A DNA stretch of 64,000 bases from positions 1-64,000 of the forward strand of contig PABH01000059.1 of NCBI GenBank assembly GCA_002702705.1, in the 5' to 3' direction. Shown here one piece after another: positions 55,546 to 64,000 of the stretch; position 1 is the stretch's first letter, and the number at the start of each line of letters is the position of its first letter. This stretch comes from Anaerolineaceae bacterium. GTDB lineage: Bacteria > Chloroflexota > Anaerolineae > Anaerolineales > Anaerolineaceae. A program made the position numbers and the translations under genes. The notes under the pieces were generated by a model. That model was not told where the DNA came from. It was given only the letters and a program-made list of their open reading frames with translations, and did not search any database.

Positions 55546-55608
55546 GTCTGCGTCCATGTTGACGTGCCGCAGACATGCTGTTGACACGACGCAGACGTTG
55601 ACGCAGAC
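55546..55608. repeat. Iteron-like cluster, candidate centromere or origin
   Basis: GACGCAGAC occurs at 55588-55596 and 55600-55608, a one-mismatch copy GCCGCAGAC at 55566-55574 and an inverted copy GTCTGCGTC at 55546-55554. TTGAC precedes three of the sites (55559, 55581, 55598). It lies between the RHH gene and the initiator gene, in a 262-bp non-coding gap, which is where partition sites and origins usually lie. An 84-codon open frame there is not convincing. Confidence 0.6.
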
Positions 55609-55755
55609 GATACCGCTGACGTTTGATGAACAAAAAGACAGAATAAAGTCATTTCCTGGGAGCAATGGAATAATTCCTGTCATTTTAGAAAAAGCTGTTA
55701 TTTCGCTATTTTTGTGTTTTTGGTTCCGGAGATCTAGCCAATAGGGAATTCTTTT

Positions 55756-57936
55756 ATGAATGCAGTCGTTGAATTTTCACCAGAAAAAGCCTGGCAAGCA
55801 GCCATAACCTATCTAAAAATGGAGATGTCACGGGTAGATTTTAATACCTGGGTTAAACCAATCCAATTGGTGGAATATTCCAATGACAATTTTGTGATTG
55901 GCTGCATCAATATATATGGTCAGAATTGGCTAGAAAATCGTTTGAGCATGACCTTGCAAAAGTTCTTATCCGGTGTATTAAACAGGGAAGTAAAAATTCG
56001 TTTTGTTATTTATGACCAGGGAGTTGATGATGAGGATGGCATCTGCCAAGAAGAAAAAGATAATTCTAAGAATAACGAGGAAAATCCTATCGACTTGGAT
56101 ATCCACTATAGTTCTATCCGTAATTTCCTTCTGGAACCCGAGCGAATCGTTCGATTACCGGTTTATTATTTTCGATGGATGCCTTATGTTGGTTCACGAA
56201 TCATTTTCCTGGTGATGGCAATGTGGCAGGAATATTTTCTTGCAAGTGAAGGAAAAAAGCGAAAAGGAAGTTGCAAAGTTTCCGTTCGGGCTGAGCGGAT
56301 TTGTCAGTGGGCTGGAATGAGCCGTGCTCAGTTTTTCCGTTTGCTTCAACCTGGAAGCAAACTGGGATGGTTTGCTCGGAAAATTGAAACTGATTATGAA
56401 ATTGATAAACGTTCAGGAAGGACGAAAAAATCCTCAAACAAATATGAAATTTACGAATCACCTCTCACACCTGGAGATGCTGAAGACTTAAGTGCTTTTT
56501 TGGTTTCTCACGGGATAAAAGAAACACCGGAATCCGCACTTCAGATCGCTGTTAGTGCAAACCCCAAAGAAATCTTGCAGTATCCAGTTCAGTGTCCTCC
56601 GGAGGATTTCGAAAAAATGCTTCCAAGCTATCAGACAGTTCAGAGTGTTATCAAAAAATTGGTAGGTCATCGGCTTGATGGAGAACTTGAGAACCTCGCT
56701 AATCAGCTTGCCAACCGATTAACAGGGCCAGGAGATTTTATACTGGTTAGTTGGTATTTTCTTAAAAATTGGTTACCCGTGTTGGGATCAGATGCAGCCA
56801 TGTTTGTTCTGATATTACGGAATCTATGCTACTTCAACGATGCGATTGGCGAAATAAGGGATGAGGTCTGGATGGATGGCGGTTATGAATCGATTGCTAT
56901 TCGTTTAGGGATCAAAAACCCGCGAATAGTCGCAAACTGGTTGCCAGCCCGGATAGACCGGGGAAAACGCAAAGAAAAACTTAGTGAACGCACGAACAAA
57001 GAGATCTCACGCCGGCAACATCTTCAAGATTTGTTAGGCCTGTTTGTTCAACGTACTGACCACCGGCTCAATGCTGAGGGCAGTTATGGCTGGAAATTCA
57101 AAGTACAACGAATCGACCCACTGACACCACAACATCAGGCAATCCAACAAGCTGCTTCAACTCTTTTGATGAAATCAGAAGACCAATTTGTTCTGGATGA
57201 GCTTGATAACTGGATTAGTAAATTAAGTAATGATTGCGCACAGCGTCCCCGAGCGCAGCGAGAGGGATTGGCGTCTGCCCGCCTTTGGCGTGAGACTATC
57301 AACCCAGAGGCAATGATTGTTTCGAGACTCTCGGATTTATCCAATGATTGTTCAGATACTCTCAAGGGCATCCTCAATGATTGTCTTGAGACACTCGACC
57401 TACAAGCCAAAGATTGTTTTGAGACCCTTTTAAAGATTCTAAAAAGCTTTAAAGATTCCAAAAAAGTTAAAGATTCCTCAACAACCCAAGATGCATCTTT
57501 TTCGCAAAACGAATCATCAAGCCGGGCGGTTGCGGTAGTGACTGATTCAAATGGCAATTGGTCATTGGATAAATTATTAGCCCGTGCCGACAGGAAAAAT
57601 CGATCTGTTCTTGTAGAGCAAGAAAATACTGCAATACCCTTTGTGTCCTGGATCATTTATGGCGTGTCTCAAAGCACTATCCAGAATCCGTACAGTCTGG
57701 CCATTGCCAAGCTTAAAGAGAATCCTGGGGTTGGTGCCGGCGGAGCGAGTGAGCGTCTGGCTGCTATGTCGCCACGAGAATTTGCTATCCTCATCGAACA
57801 GTCATTTTCGTTTTATGGATCTTCGAATAAAGATTGGCAGATGCTTTTTAGTGTAGCTAATAACGATCGCATCCAACTTCTGGTTGACTTGCTGGGATTA
57901 GTTTTGAATACCAAGGAGGATCATTGGCAGATATGA
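55756..57936 (+). CDS. Replication initiator-like protein with DnaA domain I
   Basis: 726 residues. Residues 1-87 are a DnaA N-terminal domain (WQAAITYLKMEMSRVDFNTW, then ENRLSMTLQKFL), known to bind helicase loaders. There is no AAA+ domain. Residues about 115-240 contain RLPVYYFRWMPYVGSRIIFL and a basic wHTH-like segment VRAERICQWAGMSRAQFFRL, as in plasmid-type initiators. The middle and C-terminal parts are unfamiliar helical regions, with an 11-residue repeat near 520-560 (NDCSDTLKGIL, NDCLETLDLQA, KDCFETLLKIL). Downstream is an SSB-like gene. I infer a replication initiator for the element; this architecture is not one I can name. Confidence 0.72.
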   Translation: MNAVVEFSPEKAWQAAITYLKMEMSRVDFNTWVKPIQLVEYSNDNFVIGCINIYGQNWLENRLSMTLQKFLSGVLNREVKIRFVIYDQGVDDEDGICQEEKDNSKNNEENPIDLDIHYSSIRNFLLEPERIVRLPVYYFRWMPYVGSRIIFLVMAMWQEYFLASEGKKRKGSCKVSVRAERICQWAGMSRAQFFRLLQPGSKLGWFARKIETDYEIDKRSGRTKKSSNKYEIYESPLTPGDAEDLSAFLVSHGIKETPESALQIAVSANPKEILQYPVQCPPEDFEKMLPSYQTVQSVIKKLVGHRLDGELENLANQLANRLTGPGDFILVSWYFLKNWLPVLGSDAAMFVLILRNLCYFNDAIGEIRDEVWMDGGYESIAIRLGIKNPRIVANWLPARIDRGKRKEKLSERTNKEISRRQHLQDLLGLFVQRTDHRLNAEGSYGWKFKVQRIDPLTPQHQAIQQAASTLLMKSEDQFVLDELDNWISKLSNDCAQRPRAQREGLASARLWRETINPEAMIVSRLSDLSNDCSDTLKGILNDCLETLDLQAKDCFETLLKILKSFKDSKKVKDSSTTQDASFSQNESSSRAVAVVTDSNGNWSLDKLLARADRKNRSVLVEQENTAIPFVSWIIYGVSQSTIQNPYSLAIAKLKENPGVGAGGASERLAAMSPREFAILIEQSFSFYGSSNKDWQMLFSVANNDRIQLLVDLLGLVLNTKEDHWQI
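57312..57429 (+). repeat. Four DNA repeats inside the initiator gene
   Basis: Four copies of a 21-bp unit beginning AATGATTGT (third and fourth slightly altered) with GAGAC or GATAC in the middle and CTC or CTT at the end start at 57312, 57343, 57376 and 57409. The first is in a different reading frame (MIVSRLS) from the others (NDCxxTL), so conservation is at DNA level. A half copy, AATGATTGC, lies at 57229. Confidence 0.65.
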
Positions 57937-58003
57937 AATGAAATAATTTTGAAGACGTTTTATTTAGGTTCAATAATCATTTATTAAAAAGGAGAAATAA
58001 ATT

Positions 58004-58447
58004 ATGGCACAAGGCAATCTAACCTGGCATCGTGGAGACATCACTGGTGATATCTACTTTGATTATTTGCATCCATCGAATCATGACCCAATTCCTTATG
58101 TTCGTTTATATCTGATGATCGACGGCAGCCCTGAATCTAAACCGGTAAAGGGCTTACGGGTATTGGTTTATGGCACATTGGCAGAATTAGTTTATGGACA
58201 TGTCCGGAAAGGAAGTCGGATTGGCGTAGAAGGGCATATTCAATTGCGTTACCGTCCAAATACCACAACTCCGGTGTTTGAAGTCGTTGCTGAAAGAATC
58301 GAATTTATCCGCAACATCGATTACGAACGTGGCAAACAGGTAATCACTGAGTTGAAACAAAGAGGAAAACGAAATTCTGCTGCATCTGACTTGGAAATCA
58401 TCACTCAGATTCTAGAAGCAGGAGACTCCAGTAATGGTAGTGAATAA
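58004..58447 (+). CDS. SSB-like single-stranded DNA-binding protein
   Basis: 147 residues. An OB-fold-like core with FDYLHPSNHDPIPYVRLYLM, VKGLRVLVYGTLAELVYGHV and RKGSRIGVEGHIQLRYRPN is followed by FEVVAERIEFI, the usual ending of SSB domains. The acidic C-terminal tip of chromosomal SSB (DDDIPF type) is lacking; the tail ends in acidic and Ser residues. It probably coats ssDNA during transfer or replication of the element. It follows the initiator gene and has a strong ribosome site AAAGGAG. Confidence 0.8.
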   Translation: MAQGNLTWHRGDITGDIYFDYLHPSNHDPIPYVRLYLMIDGSPESKPVKGLRVLVYGTLAELVYGHVRKGSRIGVEGHIQLRYRPNTTTPVFEVVAERIEFIRNIDYERGKQVITELKQRGKRNSAASDLEIITQILEAGDSSNGSE

Positions 58448-58976
58448 TTTTGATGGACCAGAAATTCAGATCTCTGAAGAAAAACTGCAAAAATTTGGTT
58501 GGATCCTTTTAGGACTTGCTGTGATTTTCACAATAATTGGCGCCCTTGTTTCCCCTATCGATGATCTTGGAAAACCAATTCTCTTATTGCCGGAGGTTAA
58601 GGCTGTGGAGGATTACCGGAAATCTGCTCAGTCATGGATTTCGGAGTTGACTATTTTAGATAGTGAGATCGCGCGTGTGATCTCAACTGAACAACAGGGC
58701 GATTTATTTTCGCAGTCGAGATCTGCACAACAGACTCTCCAGCACGCTGTTGAGATCGCCCAGGAAGTGGATCGCACGAAGGTTCCTCCTATCGGTATGG
58801 GGTTGCATGAGCAAATGCTGTCGACAACGCTGAGTTATCTTGAAGCTGCTCGCAGCGCTTTGCAGTGGGTTAGCGCACCAGAGCAGGAAAACCAAGACCT
58901 GGCTATTCAGATATTGGAAGTCGCGCGTGAGATGAAATCAGAATTGGAGAAAAACAAGTGGTTGGTCTCACTTTAG
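58434..58976 (+). CDS. Single-pass membrane protein of unknown function
   Basis: 180 residues. One hydrophobic segment at about 21-41 (FGWILLGLAVIFTIIGALVS) is followed by a helical, Gln/Glu-rich domain (residues 58-175) that may form coiled coils. It overlaps the SSB gene by 14 bp with its own AGGAGA site and overlaps the next gene. I do not recognise a family. Confidence 0.6.
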   Translation: MVVNNFDGPEIQISEEKLQKFGWILLGLAVIFTIIGALVSPIDDLGKPILLLPEVKAVEDYRKSAQSWISELTILDSEIARVISTEQQGDLFSQSRSAQQTLQHAVEIAQEVDRTKVPPIGMGLHEQMLSTTLSYLEAARSALQWVSAPEQENQDLAIQILEVAREMKSELEKNKWLVSL

Positions 58977-60262
58977 AAGAATTCCAACGGAACCAGTCAA
59001 CTCGGATTTCCAGAGACATTATCGGGCAGAGTGAGGAGCACGAGCAAAAAATGCAGGCCAATGCTCAGAAATTATGGGAAAATGCCCATAAAAAGCTTGT
59101 CGCACTATTAAGGCTTCTGGATCAGGATTACGATGAATCCTGCGAAAAGGCAAACCGACCACTAGACTCATTTAGTGATGATGATCTGGCTTATCTAATT
59201 CATGTTCGGTTGCGGGCTATGCAGGAGGTCGAATCGAGAAGAAAATTGCCTGATGAAACCAATGAACTTGAACTTGGTTTGAAAGAGCTCAGCCAGAAAT
59301 ATACCGATCTGGAAAATGAGCTTTTTACCGCGAAAGAATTGATAAAGAACTTACAAGTTGAGAAATCAGCCCTGGAAGCGCACCTATCTGCAATTCGCCA
59401 AGTCCAGAAGGAAATATCGTCTCAAAATAATCCCACACAAAAACCGGATTTGGATAATTTGGAGACATTAATACCTGTTCCTGATTGGATAAAGACTTGG
59501 AGAGGTACGAAGGTATTCGAGAAAACATCAACCGCTATCTTGGTGATGGGAGAGATGGGACTTGCATTACGCCCATCCATTATAAAAATGATGGCCAGAT
59601 GCTTGTCTCTTGCGGTCACAAACAAAAATCTGGATGAAGCATTGAATTGGTTGATGAATCCCGATGAAGAATCTTGTCTTGAATTAATTGAGCAAATCGA
59701 GGGAATATCAGCGCAGGGATCAAGTTCGGGAGGAAATCAGCCGGCGGTACTGCGATTGACCAAAGAGGGGGAAATTGCCTATCAAGTATTAACTGGTAGT
59801 CTCCCGAAGGAAAATGAATATGATAAATTGCTTAGACACCATTCCTCACCTGAACATACTATTTTAAACATTCAGGTAACCGAAGTATTAAATGAAGAAG
59901 GTTATCTGATTCAAGGACAGGCTAAACCCATATATTTATCAAATGGCGAAACTTACATTCCGGATATTATCGCTGTAGATCCTAAAACCGGTGAAATTGT
60001 TTTCATCGAGGTAGAACGGGATGTGAATAAAGATTATGGAACCAGAAAAATGAGGTGGATGAAGTTTTTCGAAGCCTCTAACGGAAACTTGTATGTGTTT
60101 TGCGACAACCTGAACTGCCAGCGAGCTATTCAGGGAGAAATCAATCTTGCTTTAAGTGGATTAAATTACAACTCATTCCTGACGAATCTACACGGATTAC
60201 GAAATGGGAAGCGAGCGGGAAAAGATGGTAGCATCTGGTTTTCTCAAAGAAGAGGTAATTAA
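58958..60262 (+). CDS. Coiled-coil protein with C-terminal nuclease-like domain
   Basis: 434 residues, GTG start after GGAG. Residues about 20-160 form long helices and a coiled coil (LKELSQKYTDLENELFTAKE). A wHTH-like middle follows (PAVLRLTKEGEIAYQVLTGS). Residues 290-400 read YIPDIIAVDPKTGEIVFIEV, ERDVNKDYGTRKMRWMKFFE and YVFCDN, compatible with a PD-(D/E)xK fold (Asp, Glu-x-Glu, Lys). The wHTH-plus-nuclease order recalls replication-relaxation proteins of mobile elements. Function could be DNA processing in transfer or a nuclease in defence. It overlaps the membrane-protein gene by 19 bp. Confidence 0.6.
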   Translation: MVGLTLEEFQRNQSTRISRDIIGQSEEHEQKMQANAQKLWENAHKKLVALLRLLDQDYDESCEKANRPLDSFSDDDLAYLIHVRLRAMQEVESRRKLPDETNELELGLKELSQKYTDLENELFTAKELIKNLQVEKSALEAHLSAIRQVQKEISSQNNPTQKPDLDNLETLIPVPDWIKTWRGTKVFEKTSTAILVMGEMGLALRPSIIKMMARCLSLAVTNKNLDEALNWLMNPDEESCLELIEQIEGISAQGSSSGGNQPAVLRLTKEGEIAYQVLTGSLPKENEYDKLLRHHSSPEHTILNIQVTEVLNEEGYLIQGQAKPIYLSNGETYIPDIIAVDPKTGEIVFIEVERDVNKDYGTRKMRWMKFFEASNGNLYVFCDNLNCQRAIQGEINLALSGLNYNSFLTNLHGLRNGKRAGKDGSIWFSQRRGN

Positions 60263-60414
60263 TAATGGAACGGTGTGCACTTCGTTCTTTCTACATCGTT
60301 CTTCTAGAGTCTAAAGAGGGAAGAGTGTAATCTATCCTATCATTTTTTAAGGTTTTCGATAGTTCCCCTAGAATAATCCTTACCTTTCATAAAAAACACT
60401 AAAAAGCATTAAAA

Positions 60415-63400
60415 TCATCTTAACGAACGAATCTCAAGCAGGACTTTACCAAGAGTATGAGAGATAGAGATGGGAATATCCGAGTATAGACGATTTAGTA
60501 ATCGAAGTGCTATCGGTTTTGTTTCACTCCACCGAGATAGAATTCCCATCATAAGGCGTTCAAATTCATCAATTACTTTATTCTCTGTCATAGATTTTGA
60601 AAGTTGGACAGCTGATTCAAAAAGCAATGCGGATAATTCAACCTCCAGAACATTGTCATCCGGTATGCTACTCTGTCCGGGATACAGCTTCGAACAAGCC
60701 TCCGCAAGTCCTAGTAATTCTTCAATCAAGTGGTTCTTAGCATTATCCGATAGTTGCTTAGCCTGGCATGTTGAGAAGTAAAAACCAAGAATGACAATCA
60801 TCGGGTTCAAAGAGATCAATCCAACAAAATTAAAACCGGAGATTTTTTTCTCGAAATCAAATAAGAGGTCTTTAGGAAGAAGTTTTGTATGGTATAAACC
60901 AAAAAGGAACTGGAAGCCTGCTAAAGCGGAATCTGGGGAAGACAACCATTCTATAGCTTCAGAAGCGAGATTTTTTAATGATGAATTTGATAATGCTGTA
61001 ATTCTATCTTCTTCACCAGAAGTCAAGGATATAAGTGAATTTGAAATCTCTTTACCAAAGAAAGAATTCAAAACATTTGTATATGATTCCCTTTGTTCTA
61101 ACAAATCCACAGCCGGCAAAATGTTATTTTCTTTCCATGGAAAGACTTCATTTAGCAATATATCTCGTTCTTCTTTACAAAGAGTCTTATTATCTCCAAG
61201 CGCATAATCTACCCCAAGAATTTTGAATGGTAATACATCCAATCTACTTGGATGTATTACATCATTCCATTCGAGGGATGCTGAAGCAAAAATATATCTA
61301 AAAGGTAATTGAGGTTTTTTTTCTTTCAAAACACTTATAAGCCAATCAAATGGAACTCCAACTTGTTTGAAAATAGTAAACAGTTCGTTGGTATGCCCCC
61401 ATGAAAGTAAAAGTTTTTCTTCTGCTGTAAACTGGTTGTCCCCCGGAAGATCATCAAGTTCGTCTGAAATCCATCCTAATAAAAGAAGAAAAGCAGATAT
61501 TTCTATGTTCATTTCTTCTGTAAAGAAAGAATTTACTAACATTGCGGTTTGATCTTCATCACCGAATTGGCCTATCAATCGAAGATATTGCAACCGGCTG
61601 ATAGGGGTAATAAGAACATCGGAAAGTCCTGAGAGGAATTTCTGTCGTTCATCAAATGATAGTTCTTGGATTTCATCAAGTAAAACGGTTGGGATTCCAA
61701 TTGGAAAAGCCGATATTCTTGATGTTGCAGTAAATATACCAAGTCTAGTGATCACATTTCTCGCATACAGATTTATTTGTTCTTCTATAGTGGCAATGGC
61801 ATTATCACTTGAAACAAAACCGAAGAATTGGTGTAAACCTTGTCGAGATGGCGGTAATAGACGCGCAAAATCGAGAGTTTTAGTGGATAAGAGTTTTTCT
61901 TTGAGACTATGATAATAATTTCCTATACTTGATTTTCGTAATTCGTTTAGTTCTTCCATCCGTTCTGCCGGACTTTTCAGTAAACAAATCTTTGAGATAT
62001 TGGCTTCTAGCTCGTTTGCTGACCATTCACGGAAATAATCATGATTACTTTCAAGCCAAAATTGTTTATTTGCATTAAGAATAAATACAAAATCTCCAGA
62101 TTCTATGTTGATTTTTTCCCCATTATTGGGATTGATGAAAGTTGCGCTCAACTTCTTCCTAGATGTATTTGGTGAAAATAAAACTTCTACCTTGGGATTA
62201 ACAGCCTCAATGGCGATGGATTCTCCTTCTAAAGTCTTGGCTAAATTGTCCCAAAAGTTTGCGGCTGGAAACATTAGGCCAGCCACATCAATCACAGAGA
62301 TGATCTCAATCCCAATTTGCTCTAAAAATTTTGGGTCCCTATTAATTATTGTTTTTAATGGATCCGGAAGATCCTGGTAAAGCCTTTGGCTAAAAAGGCG
62401 TATGTATGGATCGAACTCCGAATTGGCATTACTGGAAATTTGGGAAGATAAAGAATCCTTGATTAATTCGGCTGTTCTTTCGAGCAATCCTGAGTTGGCA
62501 GCAAATCTCGGCTCACAGATTTTATAGTAAAACCAATCATAGAACTGTTTACGCGGTGACTTATCAGAGTCATCCTTTATAAACTGCAAACCATTCAAGA
62601 AATATTCTGCCAAGCTTAATGCTACAAGGAATACATGATCTTTGTGATCCCTTTCCCATCCAACAATATTGCATAGAGTCAGTATGTCGAGAAAAAGATT
62701 TTCAAAAATCCACGATGAGCGAATTTGCTTCAATTCCTCAGACACGTTATCTTGCCAAATTTTCATTACTGCATAGGAAATGCTGTGCACGATATTAATG
62801 ATATATTCGAATTCTCCCATTGCCTCTACAGAGTCAATGGGCAGCCTTGGTATTTGTATCTTCCTACCTGTTATAAGAGAGGACGATATATATTCTTTGA
62901 GAATCCTAAGATTGGAATTTTCCTGAACCACTTTATTCTCAATCGATGCCGTCTTGATATGGAACACTATCTCAGCACTTGAAATTGGGATATATCGTAA
63001 GTCAGCTTTTCGAAATTCTATAAGGAGATCATAGTATCTAGCTTCTTCAATCAACCCTTGATTAAACGCCGACCAAACTAATTCATAAATACCTATAGCA
63101 TTAACGCCATGATAATGAAGTTCCCTCTGAATAAAAAGATCATCAATAGCAGGTAGAAAGTTACTACTTTGTCCTGCAATGAAATTTTCTGAGAGGTTGT
63201 GTAATAATGAATCTTCTCTAGCAGTAGATTCGATTTCATTACCTAGCTTCTGTTGAGGTAGAAATGAATACTTCCTCTCTTCAATACCTTTACTAATTCT
63301 ATCAATAAGATTTTGGAGCCGATTCGCATACATAGAACGATTTCGCTCTTCACTCACAGAAGCTTGTAAGTTGAATGTTTCACTACTTTCTGCCCAAACA

Positions 63401-64000
63401 GTATACGCCGAACAAACCTGGTTCAAGATATCAGTTTGTGCAAGCAATTGAATAGTATTAGCGACAAAAAATAAGTTTGACCCTTTAGGTACTCCATTAT
63501 TCGTTTTAACAAGCCCTTCTGTTCCCAATCGATCAATAGCTGTAATTCTTTCAACTTCAGAAATGATCGCATCTGCACGAATATTTTCAACAATGTCAGC
63601 AATGGTAATGAATGTTAAATTACTGGTTCTGTGCTCAAGGCTATCCCAAATGTTTCTTTGTGAAGCAAATCCAACCACAAAACCTTGAAGGTTTCCAAGA
63701 CTATCGATCAAATTTAATATGATGTCTATATCGAAATCACCAGTAAATTGATTTGAATTAATCTCAATTTTTCTTATCTTGTTTACATTTAAAAGCTCTA
63801 GCAATAGTTTTGATGCCTGAACAATTTCCGGTTGATACTGCTCAAGTGACTGTTTCATATTTACTAGAGCAAGGACAGTTTCACCGGGTAGATTGATTGG
63901 TTTTCCAATTTCCTCAAAGACATCAAGAAGAGAAAAGTGATCCAATAATAAAAGGCTTGTTACATCAAGGGATAAATGATCCAATGCAATTGGTTCATCA
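60415..64000 (-). CDS. Very large unknown protein with PIN-like N-terminal region (incomplete)
   Basis: At least 1194 codons; the frame stays open to the window edge (codons DEPIA precede the first apparent TTG start at 63984), so the true start is outside. The visible N-terminal part (LSLDVTSLLLLDHFSLLDVF, then GKPINLPGETVLALVN) has the acidic-strand-then-helix look of PIN-type nucleases, with later acidic residues in NSNQFTGDFDIDIIL and ITIADIVENIRADAI. The remaining 1000 residues are mainly helical, with HEAT/TPR-like spacing and no ATPase motif. Its stop is 153 bp from that of the nuclease-like gene facing it. Large PIN-plus-helical-repeat proteins are known from biological conflict systems; a link here is a guess. 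Confidence 0.5.
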   Translation of the reverse strand, partial: DEPIALDHLSLDVTSLLLLDHFSLLDVFEEIGKPINLPGETVLALVNMKQSLEQYQPEIVQASKLLLELLNVNKIRKIEINSNQFTGDFDIDIILNLIDSLGNLQGFVVGFASQRNIWDSLEHRTSNLTFITIADIVENIRADAIISEVERITAIDRLGTEGLVKTNNGVPKGSNLFFVANTIQLLAQTDILNQVCSAYTVWAESSETFNLQASVSEERNRSMYANRLQNLIDRISKGIEERKYSFLPQQKLGNEIESTAREDSLLHNLSENFIAGQSSNFLPAIDDLFIQRELHYHGVNAIGIYELVWSAFNQGLIEEARYYDLLIEFRKADLRYIPISSAEIVFHIKTASIENKVVQENSNLRILKEYISSSLITGRKIQIPRLPIDSVEAMGEFEYIINIVHSISYAVMKIWQDNVSEELKQIRSSWIFENLFLDILTLCNIVGWERDHKDHVFLVALSLAEYFLNGLQFIKDDSDKSPRKQFYDWFYYKICEPRFAANSGLLERTAELIKDSLSSQISSNANSEFDPYIRLFSQRLYQDLPDPLKTIINRDPKFLEQIGIEIISVIDVAGLMFPAANFWDNLAKTLEGESIAIEAVNPKVEVLFSPNTSRKKLSATFINPNNGEKINIESGDFVFILNANKQFWLESNHDYFREWSANELEANISKICLLKSPAERMEELNELRKSSIGNYYHSLKEKLLSTKTLDFARLLPPSRQGLHQFFGFVSSDNAIATIEEQINLYARNVITRLGIFTATSRISAFPIGIPTVLLDEIQELSFDERQKFLSGLSDVLITPISRLQYLRLIGQFGDEDQTAMLVNSFFTEEMNIEISAFLLLLGWISDELDDLPGDNQFTAEEKLLLSWGHTNELFTIFKQVGVPFDWLISVLKEKKPQLPFRYIFASASLEWNDVIHPSRLDVLPFKILGVDYALGDNKTLCKEERDILLNEVFPWKENNILPAVDLLEQRESYTNVLNSFFGKEISNSLISLTSGEEDRITALSNSSLKNLASEAIEWLSSPDSALAGFQFLFGLYHTKLLPKDLLFDFEKKISGFNFVGLISLNPMIVILGFYFSTCQAKQLSDNAKNHLIEELLGLAEACSKLYPGQSSIPDDNVLEVELSALLFESAVQLSKSMTENKVIDEFERLMMGILSRWSETKPIALRLLNRLYSDIPISISHTLGKVLLEIRSLR

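Noticed and set aside
55490-55744. An 84-codon open frame between the RHH and initiator genes
   Set aside because: It runs through the iteron-like repeats and has no start context; the repeats explain the sequence better.
1-64000. CRISPR arrays
   Set aside because: I found no series of regularly spaced identical repeats with unique spacers; the 31-33 bp repeats at 57.3 kb are within a coding gene and few.

Overview
The window looks like a chromosomal segment of a member of the Chloroflexota, most likely Anaerolineae. The basis is circumstantial: lipoproteins with a low-complexity Val/Glu/Thr/Pro linker after the lipobox Cys, a 900-residue MalT/LuxR regulator, a large sugar-catabolic locus with three GH38 mannosidases, and Chloroflexota-like integrative-element genes. 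No rRNA and no complete tRNA gene is present.

Layout. (1) 1-1230: an IS200-type element next to the broken remains of a DUF4405 membrane protein and of a second unknown gene. (2) 1317-6044: a redox or stress operon (DUF3737, aldo/keto reductase, CMD-family protein, cupin, cyclophilin-like lipoprotein) and, further right, its probable MerR regulator. The same MerR-type promoter/operator lies in front of both. (3) 6116-8166: a ROK sugar kinase and an SDR oxidoreductase. (4) 9025-13969, minus strand: a decayed ABC ATPase, a small conserved protein, a Tat-exported flavodoxin, an SDR and a MalT-like regulator. (5) 14569-48441, minus strand: 23 tightly packed genes for glycan use. They are a ROK repressor, a sugar-binding lipoprotein, two permeases, glycosidases (GH36/31-like, GH35, GH84, three GH38, GH2, GH4, GH13_18), two kinases (FGGY, DUF1537), two class II aldolases, SIS, UroD-like, racemase-like, tandem MBL and FAD proteins. 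(6) 48554-52522, plus strand and divergent from the repressor: a fucose-isomerase-like protein, a second ROK kinase nearly identical in layout to the first, and a GH32 enzyme with an altered active site. (7) 53410-64000: the start of an integrative or plasmid-like element with ParA, a tandem ribbon-helix-helix protein, a DnaA-domain-I initiator, an SSB-like protein, a membrane protein and a coiled-coil/nuclease-like protein. Facing them is a very large protein that runs off the window.

How it fits together. The glycosidases carry no visible signal peptides, so oligosaccharides are probably imported by the ABC system (its ATPase is not encoded here) and trimmed in the cytoplasm. The sugars released look like mannose, galactose and N-acetylglucosamine, which suggests N-glycan-like or exopolysaccharide substrates. 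The kinase/aldolase pairs and the isomerase would feed them into central metabolism. A ROK operator between divergent promoters at 48.47-48.53 kb probably switches both arms.

Most notable structure. A degenerate repeat containing the 3' half of a tRNA (CAT anticodon) plus a shared flank recurs in one orientation at about 7.1, 8.6, 14.1 and 53.0 kb, with a weak trace at 52.6 kb. These copies fall exactly at the module boundaries, and the ones at 14.1 and 53.0 kb are about 390 bp long and bracket the whole glycan locus. This fits stepwise accretion of elements at a tRNA attachment site. The replication/partition module right of 53.4 kb, with repeats embedded in its initiator gene in different reading frames, is the best candidate for a little-described system.
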